From positions 4,340,001-4,404,000 of the forward strand of contig NZ_CP015163.1 of NCBI RefSeq assembly GCF_003312875.1: a DNA stretch of 64,000 bases. Direction: 5' to 3'. The DNA comes from Amycolatopsis albispora. GTDB lineage: Bacteria; Actinomycetota; Actinomycetes; Mycobacteriales; Pseudonocardiaceae. Below the pieces are notes generated by a model. It ran no database searches, was not told where the DNA came from, and saw only the letters and a program-made list of their open reading frames with translations. Of this stretch, positions 57,397-64,000 are shown piece after piece. Position 1 is the stretch's first letter. Each line of letters opens with the position of its first letter. The position numbers were made by a program, and so were the translations under genes.

Positions 57397-58215
57397 TCAC
57401 CGCCGGACGAGCACCTGCAGCTCGGTCACCCCGCGGTCCGGTTCCTCGTTGCAGTAGTCGAGATAGACCTCACGCGGGTAGCCGACCGAGGTGTAGCCGT
57501 GTTCCTCGATCCAGTACGCCAGCGTCTGGATGGTGCGGTCGACCTCGTCCATCGAGCCCTGGTGCAGCACCGTCGCGGCGGCGTCGAGCGCGGGCAGGTC
57601 CACCACGTCGAAGTCGTGTTGGCGGCCGCTTTCCAGCGCCACCGGTGCCGCGGCGTGCACCCGCACCCGCTCGTCGGCCACCGATTCGTAGTACGCGATC
57701 GTGGGCGCGACGATCCGGAGGCCCGCATCGTCGAGGCGACGGCACAGCTCACCGAACAGCGGCTGCACCACGGGTCCGATGTCGTCGGGGGCGAAACTGG
57801 CCGCCACCCCGGAAAGCTCGGCGACCCGCAGCGCGGCGACCGGCTTGAGGAGCACGTCCTCGGTGTTCATGTGGCCTTCGCGCTCGATGGTGCGCAGCCG
57901 CGCCTCGACGCGGTCGAGCCGGTCGGTGTCGGCGGAGATCTGCGCTTCGAGCTGCGCGCGCCGCAGTCGCAGCATGCCGCGCAGTTCCTCGGGATTGAGC
58001 TTCTCGCCGATGATCTCGCGGACCTGTTCGAGCGTGAAACCCAAGTCCTTCAAGGCAACCACGCGGTTGAGGTCACGCAACTGGGCCGCGTCGTAGTAGC
58101 GGTAGCCGCTGGCCTCGTCCACGTGACCGGGCCGCAGCAGGCCGATGTTGTCGTAGTGCCGGAGCATGCGCACCGAAACCCGGCCGAGCCTGGCGAATTC
58201 CCCGATGGCGAACAC
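57397..58215 (-). CDS. MerR family regulator with GyrI-like effector-binding domain
   Basis: A 272-residue regulator: MerR HTH (FAIGEFARLGRVSVRMLRHYDNIGLL, in parts), coiled-coil dimerisation helix (about 75-115) and a BmrR/GyrI-like C-terminal domain (125-272; VLLKPVAALRVAELSG). Such proteins bind hydrophobic cations or drugs. GTG at 58215. It is the nearest regulator to the VOC gene and its 38-bp element, so it could control that gene, though a MerR operator normally sits between -35 and -10. Confidence 0.85.
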   Translation of the reverse strand: MFAIGEFARLGRVSVRMLRHYDNIGLLRPGHVDEASGYRYYDAAQLRDLNRVVALKDLGFTLEQVREIIGEKLNPEELRGMLRLRRAQLEAQISADTDRLDRVEARLRTIEREGHMNTEDVLLKPVAALRVAELSGVAASFAPDDIGPVVQPLFGELCRRLDDAGLRIVAPTIAYYESVADERVRVHAAAPVALESGRQHDFDVVDLPALDAAATVLHQGSMDEVDRTIQTLAYWIEEHGYTSVGYPREVYLDYCNEEPDRGVTELQVLVRR

Positions 58216-58308
58216 CAGGGCAGCTTCACACGCCGGCCCGGCGGGCGCCACCTCCCGCTGCGCGCCCCCGACGAACGAACACCGGGAGGTGGCCCGCCTC
58301 GGTCCGCG

Positions 58309-58599
58309 TCAGCGGACGATGCGTGCGATCAGCCCGGTCAGCACGAGCCAGAAGACCGCCGCGAGCCCGTAGTTGATCAGCACGCCGACCTGGTAGTTCT
58401 CCAACTGGAACAGGCCGGGGAAGAACAGCGCCAGCGGTTCGGCGATGGCGCGCATGAATTCGACGAACGCGTTGGCCGCGTTGGCGCCCAGCAGGATCAT
58501 CAGGATGTAGATGACCTCGATGAGCGCGATCACTGCCCCGACGCCGGTGATAACTCGCGCGGCCGTCGACCGGCCGCCGGATACTCGCAATCTGGACAT
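58309..58599 (-). CDS. small membrane protein (YggT-like)
   Basis: A 96-residue protein with two TM segments (about 15-38 and 68-92) and a hydrophobic middle (LALFFPGLFQLENYQVGVLINYG). Arrangement resembles the YggT family, but the match is weak. ATG 58599. The 98-bp divergent gap to the next gene holds its promoter. Function unknown. Confidence 0.6.
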   Translation of the reverse strand: MSRLRVSGGRSTAARVITGVGAVIALIEVIYILMILLGANAANAFVEFMRAIAEPLALFFPGLFQLENYQVGVLINYGLAAVFWLVLTGLIARIVR

Positions 58600-58697
58600 G
58601 CCCAGGAGTTCCCCGGGAACCGGTGCGGAAACGCCGGGGACGGCCGATTGCGCCGTTCGACCACCGCTTTCCCGCCGAATGGCCGTATCTTGCGGGC

Positions 58698-59315
58698 ATG
58701 ACGGGGTTGCGCGCGGCTACGGACCGGTACCTGTCGAACACCGAGCTGTACGCGGATCCCGCGCTGACCGAGCATCTCGACTACGCCAGGTGGTTCCGGC
58801 ATTCCGGTGGCACGCCTGTGGTGCTGGCCCCGCACGGCGGCCGGATCGAGCCGGGCACCTCGGAGCTGTGCCTCGCCGTCGCCCGAGTGTCCACATGCGA
58901 CTACTGGCTGTTCGAAGGACTGCGTGACGAGCGGCGCCTGCACGTGACCTCCAGCCGGTGCGACGACCCGGTGGCGCTGGCCCTGTGCGCGGGCACCGAC
59001 CGCGCGCTGAGCCTGCACGGCTGCATCACGCTGCCCCGCGAAGGCGTGCTGATCGGCGGCCTGGACACCGAATTCGGCGGAATCGTGCACGAGGAACTCG
59101 GCGCGCGCGGCATCGAGACCCTCGACGCGGCCGAGCACCCGGCGCTCGCCGGGCGGTCGCCACGCAACATCGTCAACCGGACCCGCTCCGGCATGGGCGT
59201 GCAACTGGAACTCCCGCTCGCCCTCCGCGACGCGATGCGTGACGGCACCCCGCTGTTCGAATCCTTTGTCGACGGTGTGGCGACGGCACTGCACCGCGTC
59301 TGGCCGGACGCTTGA
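58698..59315 (+). CDS. poly-gamma-glutamate hydrolase family protein
   Basis: A 205-residue zinc-dependent peptidase-like protein of the YmaC/PghP family (DUF867): APHGGRIEPGTSELCL near the N-terminus carries the first zinc His/Glu, SLHGCITLP and GLDTEFGG follow. Relatives hydrolyse poly-gamma-glutamate, often phage-encoded. TATCTT at 58686-58691 is 6 nt before the ATG, implying a leaderless mRNA. Its stop codon overlaps the -35 of the PadR promoter. Confidence 0.8.
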   Translation: MTGLRAATDRYLSNTELYADPALTEHLDYARWFRHSGGTPVVLAPHGGRIEPGTSELCLAVARVSTCDYWLFEGLRDERRLHVTSSRCDDPVALALCAGTDRALSLHGCITLPREGVLIGGLDTEFGGIVHEELGARGIETLDAAEHPALAGRSPRNIVNRTRSGMGVQLELPLALRDAMRDGTPLFESFVDGVATALHRVWPDA

Positions 59316-59352
59316 CAGCGGGTATTCTTCACCGGGTACTCTGAGTCGAGTA
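59312..59352 (+). promoter_or_regulatory. PadR promoter and operator
   Basis: TTGACA (59312-59317), 19-bp spacer, TACTCT (59337-59342). The dyad TACTC-N6-GAGTA (59337-59352) overlaps the -10, matching the TACT..AGTA outline of PadR operators. The TGA of the -35 is the stop of the previous gene. Confidence 0.65.
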
Positions 59353-59378
59353 TTTGAACCCGGACACGGAGGCGGGCG

Positions 59379-60062
59379 ATGGCCGCGCGGGGCAGGGCGA
59401 ATCCGCTGGCGCTGGCGGTGCTGACGCTGCTCAACGAGCGCCCGATGCACCCCTACGAGATCTCCGGCACGCTGCGTGAGCGGCACAAGGAAGACAGCAT
59501 CAAGCTCAACTACGGCTCGCTGTACTCCGTGGTCGACTCGCTGCACAAGCGTGAGCTGATCGCGTCGAGGGAGACCGTGCGGGAGGGCAGGCGGCCCGAG
59601 CGCACGGTCTACGAGATCACCCCGGCCGGGGTGGCCGAGATGCACGACTGGCTCAGCGACCTGCTGGCCAATCCGGTCAAGGAGTTCGCCCAGTTCGAGG
59701 CCGCCCTGTCGCTGATGCCCACGCTGCCACCCGACGAGGTGGTGCCCCTGCTCGAAGCACGCCTGCGCAGCCAGGTGCAGCGGAAGCGGGAGCACGACGC
59801 CGCCGCGGAAACCGCGCGCAAGCACCTTCCCCGGCTGTTCATGGTCGAGGACGAATTCCGGCGCGCCCTGCTGGAAACCGAGATCGAGTTCACCAGGAAC
59901 CTGTTGCGGGAGTTGAAGTCCGGCGAGTTCGACGGCCTGCGCGTCTGGGCGCGCATGCACGAGCTGCGGGCGTCGGGAGCGACGCCGGAGCAGTTCGAAG
60001 AAGACCTCACCACCGAGTTCCCGGAGGCGGTGACCTGGCTCAACCAACCGGAAGAGAACTGA
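59379..60062 (+). CDS. PadR family transcriptional regulator
   Basis: A 227-residue PadR protein: N-terminal winged helix (ALAVLTLLNERPMHPYEISGTLRE; then NYGSLYSVVDSLHKRELIAS) and C-terminal Vir_act_alpha-type dimerisation domain (about 95-190). It likely represses itself and the ABC exporter that follows. ATG 59379 with GGAGGCGG. A 154-bp leader region separates it from the ABC ATPase gene. Confidence 0.9.
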   Translation: MAARGRANPLALAVLTLLNERPMHPYEISGTLRERHKEDSIKLNYGSLYSVVDSLHKRELIASRETVREGRRPERTVYEITPAGVAEMHDWLSDLLANPVKEFAQFEAALSLMPTLPPDEVVPLLEARLRSQVQRKREHDAAAETARKHLPRLFMVEDEFRRALLETEIEFTRNLLRELKSGEFDGLRVWARMHELRASGATPEQFEEDLTTEFPEAVTWLNQPEEN

Positions 60063-60216
60063 GGTGATGGCCCCGGCCGGGGTGCGGCAACACCGCGGCC
60101 GGGAGCCATCCGACACACCCGAGTCCCCGTCCGCGGACAGCAACTCGAAGCGCGCCTGCGAACGCCAGGGTAGTGCACCGCGGCGGGTGGCTCCTCACCA
60201 GAGAAGGAGCACCATC

Positions 60217-61197
60217 GTGCCCAACCACGCCATCGAAGCCTCGGGTCTGGTCAAGACCTACGGCAAGGGCGCCAAGGCCGTGCCCGCGCTGGCCGGGCTC
60301 GGCTTCACCGTGCCGGCCGGCATCGTGTTCGGCCTGCTCGGCCCGAACGGCGCCGGCAAGTCCACCACCGTCAGGATCCTCACCACGCTGGCCGCGCCCG
60401 ACGCCGGGCAGGCCACCGTCGCCGGGATCGACGTCCGCCGCCACCCCGGCCGGGTGCGCCGCGTGATCGGCAGCGTCTCGCAGAAACCGGCCTTCGACCC
60501 GGTCAGCACCGGCCGTGAGAACCTGCTGCTGCAGGGCCATCTGCACGGGCTGCCCGCCGCGTCGGCGCGGAGCCGGGCGAAGGAACTGCTCGACCGGTTC
60601 GGGCTCACCGACGCCGCCGACCGACCGGCCGGCAAGTGGTCCGGCGGCATGCAGCGCAAGCTGGACGTCGCACTCGGCCTCGTCGCCCGGCCCAGCGTGC
60701 TGTTCCTGGACGAGCCGACCACCGGCCTCGACCCGGAGGCCAGGGCCGAGATGTGGGCGGAGATCACCCGGTTGTCCGGTGAGGACGGCCTTACCGTGCT
60801 GCTGACCACCCACTACCTGGAGGAAGCCGACCAGCTGGCCGCGCGGCTGGTGATCGTCGACCGCGGCCAGGTGGTGGCCACCGGCAGCCCGGAGGAACTC
60901 AAGAACGAGCTGAACGGCGACAGCGTGCACGCCGAGCTGTCCACTGTGGAGGATCTGGGCGCGGCCCGCCGGGCGCTGGAACCAGTGGCGGGTGAGATCA
61001 GCGTGGACGGGCTCACGCTGCGCGCCCGGGTCAGCGCCGGGGCCACCGCGCTGCCGCGGGTGCTCGCCGCGCTCGGCAGCGCCGGCGTCGAGCCGGTGTC
61101 GATCGGCACCGCGCGCCCGTCGCTGGACGAGGTGTACCTGCGGCACGCCGGTCGTGACTTCGGCACCGCCGACACCGTGGCGGGAGGTGCCCGATGA
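60217..61197 (+). CDS. DrrA-type ABC transporter ATP-binding protein
   Basis: A 326-residue ABC ATPase: Walker A GLLGPNGAGKST (about 38-49), signature WSGGMQRK, Walker B LFLDEPTTGLD, switch His in TTHYLEEAD, and a C-terminal DUF4162 tail typical of daunorubicin-resistance (DrrA) proteins. It powers export of a hydrophobic drug or lipid with the next gene. GTG 60217 has GAAGGAG; stop overlaps the permease start (ATGA). Confidence 0.92.
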   Translation: MPNHAIEASGLVKTYGKGAKAVPALAGLGFTVPAGIVFGLLGPNGAGKSTTVRILTTLAAPDAGQATVAGIDVRRHPGRVRRVIGSVSQKPAFDPVSTGRENLLLQGHLHGLPAASARSRAKELLDRFGLTDAADRPAGKWSGGMQRKLDVALGLVARPSVLFLDEPTTGLDPEARAEMWAEITRLSGEDGLTVLLTTHYLEEADQLAARLVIVDRGQVVATGSPEELKNELNGDSVHAELSTVEDLGAARRALEPVAGEISVDGLTLRARVSAGATALPRVLAALGSAGVEPVSIGTARPSLDEVYLRHAGRDFGTADTVAGGAR

Positions 61198-61970
61198 CCA
61201 CCTTCGCCTCGCACACCGGCAGGCTCACCGCGCACGCGCTGCGGCGGCTCTCGCGGCAACCGGCCTACCTGCTGTTCAACCTGGTCCAGCCGATGGTGTG
61301 GCTGCTGCTGTTCGGCGAGCTGTTCCGTCGTGTGGCCGAGTTGCCGGGCTTCGGCACTGGCGACTACCTGACCTACCTGACGCCGGGCGTGATCGTGATG
61401 ACCGCGATGATGTCGGCCGGCTGGGCCGGCACGTCGTTCATCGACGACATGGAGCGCGGTGTGATGGACCGCTACCTCACCTCACCCGCCAGCCGGGGCG
61501 CGCTGATCGCGGGTTCGCTGGCGCACCAGTCGGTGGTCACGGTGATCCAGTCGCTGATCGTGTTCGGCGTCGGCCTGCTCGCCGGGGCGCGCTACGACGG
61601 CGGAATCCTCGGCGTGCTGGTGGTGCTGGGCGCCGCGGTGCTGCTGTCGATCGTCTTCGGCGCGTTGTCCGACGCGATCGCGTTGCTGGTGCGCCAGCAG
61701 GAGGCGCTGATCGGCATCTCGCAGTTCCTGGCGCTGCCGCTGGCTTTCCTGTCGTCGGTGATGATGGCGCCGTCGCTGCTGCCGGGCTGGGTCGGCACGG
61801 TCGCCGAGTACAACCCGGTGGACTGGGCCGCCGTGGCCGGGCGCGAAGCGCTCACCGCGGCCCCGGACTGGGCCCGGGTCCTCGGCCACGGCGGGCTGCT
61901 GCTGGCGCTGGCGGTGCTGATGGGCTGGCTGGCCACCCGGGCGTTCCGGGTGTACCAGCGTTCCTCCTGA
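61194..61970 (+). CDS. ABC-2 type transporter permease (DrrB-like)
   Basis: A 258-residue ABC-2 permease with six TM helices (RRLSRQPAYLLFNLVQPMVWLLLF; LTYLTPGVIVMTAMMSAG; LIGISQFLALPLAFLSSVMMAP). The partner of the DrrA-like ATPase. Its stop abuts the convergent CopC-like gene. Substrate is unknown; its control by a PadR protein suggests drug or lipid export. Confidence 0.9.
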   Translation: MTTFASHTGRLTAHALRRLSRQPAYLLFNLVQPMVWLLLFGELFRRVAELPGFGTGDYLTYLTPGVIVMTAMMSAGWAGTSFIDDMERGVMDRYLTSPASRGALIAGSLAHQSVVTVIQSLIVFGVGLLAGARYDGGILGVLVVLGAAVLLSIVFGALSDAIALLVRQQEALIGISQFLALPLAFLSSVMMAPSLLPGWVGTVAEYNPVDWAAVAGREALTAAPDWARVLGHGGLLLALAVLMGWLATRAFRVYQRSS

Positions 61971-62543
61971 TCAGCCGCGCTTGCGCACCACGGCGAGGGC
62001 CACGCCGACCACGATGACCAGCAGCACGGCCGCTCCGGCAAACCAGATCCACACCGGCGGGCTGTTGTCCTCGACGGCCAGCACGCCGACGCCCTGACTG
62101 GTCGTCTCCGGCGGTGCCGACGTCGGCGTGTTCGGCACGGCGGGCGCGGACGAAGGAGCCGCGCCCGCCGCCGGCGCGGCCTCCTTGGTCAGGGTGAAGC
62201 GGGTGGTGCCGTTGACCGTGTGCCCGTCGGCGCTGGTGACCTCGTAGTTCACCGCGTACTCCCCCGCCGGGCCGACCGGCGTGACCGGCACGGTCAGCAC
62301 CGGGCCCTTGGCGGCGAGCGTGCCGACCTGCCACTGCGACGCGTTCGGCCCGGTCACGGTGACCTTGCTGGTCTCGACCTTCACCAGCTCGCTGAACCGC
62401 AGCGTGAGCTGGCTGGGGGCGGCGTCCAGCGTGGCGCCCTGCGCCGGGTCGCTGGACTCGAGCTTGGTGTGCGCGCCCGCCGCACCGGCGGTGGCCAGCA
62501 GGGCGAAGGCGGTCAGCAACAGCGACACGGCGGTGCGCTTCAT
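61971..62543 (-). CDS. CopC domain copper-binding-like exported protein
   Basis: A 190-residue exported protein: signal peptide (residues 1-24), then CopC domain beginning AHTKLESSDPAQG, whose N-terminal His after cleavage is a copper ligand. CopC strands continue (LRFSELVKVETSKVTV; SADGHTVNGTTRFTL with His). A linker rich in Ala, Pro and Thr and a C-terminal TM helix (VWIWFAGAAVLLVIVVGVALAVV, in parts) anchor it. It likely carries copper at the cell surface. ATG 62543. Confidence 0.85.
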   Translation of the reverse strand: MKRTAVSLLLTAFALLATAGAAGAHTKLESSDPAQGATLDAAPSQLTLRFSELVKVETSKVTVTGPNASQWQVGTLAAKGPVLTVPVTPVGPAGEYAVNYEVTSADGHTVNGTTRFTLTKEAAPAAGAAPSSAPAVPNTPTSAPPETTSQGVGVLAVEDNSPPVWIWFAGAAVLLVIVVGVALAVVRKRG

Positions 62544-62651
62544 CTCGGGTTTCTCCTCGAGGTCGTCGGCATCCGCCCATTCTCCCTCAGCCCTGGGTAT
62601 GACAACCGCCGGTTCGAGGTTTCCGGCGGGCTCCCGGGCTAGGTTCGACCC

Positions 62652-63740
62652 GTGCCGAAACTCCACCTCCTGCTCGCCGACGCGGTCGCGGCCGCACTGG
62701 TCACCGCGGCCTACTTCGGTTTCCAGGACGGCGGCGAGCCGTTCTGGGTGGTGGCGCTGGTGGTCGCGGCCATCGGCCCGCCGCTCGCGGTCCGCCGGTG
62801 GTGGCCGCTGCCCGTGCTGGCGGTGGTCGCGCTGGGCTCGTTCGCCGCGCTCCTGCTCGACCTGACCAGGGAACCGCTGCTGCCGGTGTCGTTCGTGCTG
62901 TACGCGGTCGGCCTGCTGGTCCCGGCGGCACGGGCGATCCCCGCGCTGGTGACCACGCTGATCGGCACGGCGACGGTGCTGCTCGTCGCCTCGCCCGACT
63001 CGCTCTTCGGCGCCCCGGTCGAAGCCACGGTCATGCTGTGGGTGTTCCTGTGCGCGGCCTGGGCCGCTGGACGAGCCGTGCGGGTCGTGCGAGCCCGCGA
63101 GGCACGGCGGGAAGCCCGGCGCGCCGAGGAAGCGCTCACCGGCGAACGCCTGCGCATCGCCCGCGAACTGCACGACGTGGTCGCGCACAGCATGAGCCTG
63201 ATCGCGGTGAAGGCTTCGGTCGCCAACCACGTCGCCGAGCAGGACCCCGGCGAAGCGCGCGACGCGCTGCGGATCATCGAGGAGACCAGCCGCGGCACGC
63301 TCACCGAACTGCGCCGCCTGCTCGGGGTGCTGCGCAGCCCGGACGGCGCGGAACTGGCGCCGGCGCCCGGAATCGACGGTCTCGGCAAGCTCGCCGAGCA
63401 CGCGCGCGAAGCCGGGATCGACGTCAAGCTGAGCGTGGACCACGCAGAGCTGCCGGAGAGCCTGAGCCTGTCCGTGCACCGGATCGTCCAGGAATCGCTG
63501 ACCAACGTGGTCAAGCACGCCGCCGCGAAGCACTGCGAGGTGGTGATTTCGGTGGACGAGCACAACGTCCGGATCGAGGTGACCGACGACGGCCGCGGCC
63601 CCGGCGCCGGTTCGGGCGGGCACGGTCTGCTCGGCATGCGTGAACGCGTGATGATGTACGGCGGTGCCTTCGAAGCGGGCGCGGCACCCCCCGGCGGTTT
63701 CCGCGTGCACGCCCGCCTGCCTCGTGAGGTGAACCCGTGA
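62652..63740 (+). CDS. sensor histidine kinase (NarL-type system)
   Basis: A 362-residue kinase: five or so TM helices (residues 8-130), HisKA_3 region with phospho-His174 (ARELHDVVAHSM) and HATPase_c domain (VQESLTNVVKHAA, TDDGRGPGAGSGGHGLLGMRER in parts). It autophosphorylates and passes phosphate to the next gene product. Signal unknown. GTG 62652 is 6 nt after TAGGTT (62640-62645), so leaderless. 4-nt overlap with the response regulator gene. Confidence 0.92.
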   Translation: MPKLHLLLADAVAAALVTAAYFGFQDGGEPFWVVALVVAAIGPPLAVRRWWPLPVLAVVALGSFAALLLDLTREPLLPVSFVLYAVGLLVPAARAIPALVTTLIGTATVLLVASPDSLFGAPVEATVMLWVFLCAAWAAGRAVRVVRAREARREARRAEEALTGERLRIARELHDVVAHSMSLIAVKASVANHVAEQDPGEARDALRIIEETSRGTLTELRRLLGVLRSPDGAELAPAPGIDGLGKLAEHAREAGIDVKLSVDHAELPESLSLSVHRIVQESLTNVVKHAAAKHCEVVISVDEHNVRIEVTDDGRGPGAGSGGHGLLGMRERVMMYGGAFEAGAAPPGGFRVHARLPREVNP

Positions 63741-64000
63741 TCCGTGTGCTGGTGGCCGACGACCAGGCCCTGCTGCGCGGCAGTTTCCGCGTGCTGGTGA
63801 ACAGCGCGCCGGACTACCAGGTGGTCGCCGAAGCCGGGAATGGGGCCGAAGCCGTCGAACTGGCCAGGCGCGAGCAGCCGGACGTGGTGCTGATGGACGT
63901 GCGCATGCCGGAAGTCGACGGCATCGAGGCCACGCGCCGGATCAGCCAGGAGACCAGCGGGGTGCGCGTGCTCATGCTGACCACCTTCGACCTGGACGAA
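63737..64000 (+). CDS. response regulator, NarL/LuxR type, partial
   Basis: Receiver domain only: VADDQALLRGSFRVL, phospho-Asp54 in VLMDVRMPEVDG, TTFDLDE at the edge. A LuxR HTH is expected beyond the window. Its GTG overlaps the stop of the kinase (GTGA), so the pair is co-translated. Confidence 0.92.
   Translation, partial: MIRVLVADDQALLRGSFRVLVNSAPDYQVVAEAGNGAEAVELARREQPDVVLMDVRMPEVDGIEATRRISQETSGVRVLMLTTFDLDE

Noticed and set aside
63737..64000. A truncated pseudogene at the right end
   Set aside because: The response regulator is cut by the window edge, and its receiver domain is intact up to the last base.

Overview
The window is high-GC actinobacterial DNA and most likely comes from the Pseudonocardiales, for example Amycolatopsis or a relative. 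The evidence is the codon bias (nearly all third positions G or C), frequent GTG starts and leaderless promoters, and gene order. From gatC to the family-4 glycosyltransferase the conserved genes follow the order of Mycobacterium tuberculosis Rv3011c-Rv3032: gatC, ACT protein, ligA, MetE-like protein, mnmA, cysteine desulfurase, PlsC-type and OlsB-type acyltransferases, etfA/etfB, methyltransferase, GH57, GT4. The genus is an inference. No tRNA, rRNA, CRISPR array, IS element or prophage was seen.

Region 1 (1-20.5 kb) is core: gatC and ACT protein; an LLM oxidoreductase; ligA with a conserved neighbour; a MetE-like protein; nitrilase, scramblase-like and metallo-beta-lactamase-fold proteins; an SMP-30 hydrolase divergent from an Lrp regulator; mnmA with its sulfur donor desulfurase; an MFS exporter; an ornithine-lipid-type acyltransferase pair; the electron transfer flavoprotein; and DegV.

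Region 2 (20.5-31 kb) holds the methyltransferase/GH57/GT4 set that in mycobacteria makes methylglucose lipopolysaccharide. It is split by about 6.5 kb containing a thioredoxin-type glutathione peroxidase, an O-methyltransferase, a DevR (DosR) response regulator with a short DevS-like kinase, an Acg-like nitroreductase, a pyridoxamine-oxidase-fold protein and a GH2 glycosidase. Two near-identical DevR-type boxes lie exactly 73 bp upstream of the nitroreductase and oxidase starts.

Region 3 (31-42.6 kb) contains a secreted M28 peptidase, the glyoxylate shunt (aceA, aceB) divergent from ramB with several TTTGC-type candidate sites between, threonine dehydratase, a secreted M14 carboxypeptidase, a hexapeptide acyltransferase, a nucleoside hydrolase and an NlpC/P60 cell-wall hydrolase whose transglycosylase-like domain appears dead.

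Region 4 (42.6-64 kb) is accessory: small detoxification or antibiotic-tailoring-type enzymes (ABM, VOC, SRPBCC, SnoaL-like, DHFR-like, FAD oxidase, alpha/beta hydrolases), transporters and ten one-component regulators (XRE, two ArsR-SRPBCC, three MerR, MarR, TetR, AraC, PadR), many beside a palindromic operator. It ends with a PadR/DrrAB-type ABC exporter, a CopC-like protein and a NarL-type two-component system cut by the window edge.

The most unusual structure is a family of seven hairpin repeats with the core CACGAATGTGGCTTT. They occur only in the three convergent intergenic gaps longer than 250 bp, always as clusters mixing two loop types.
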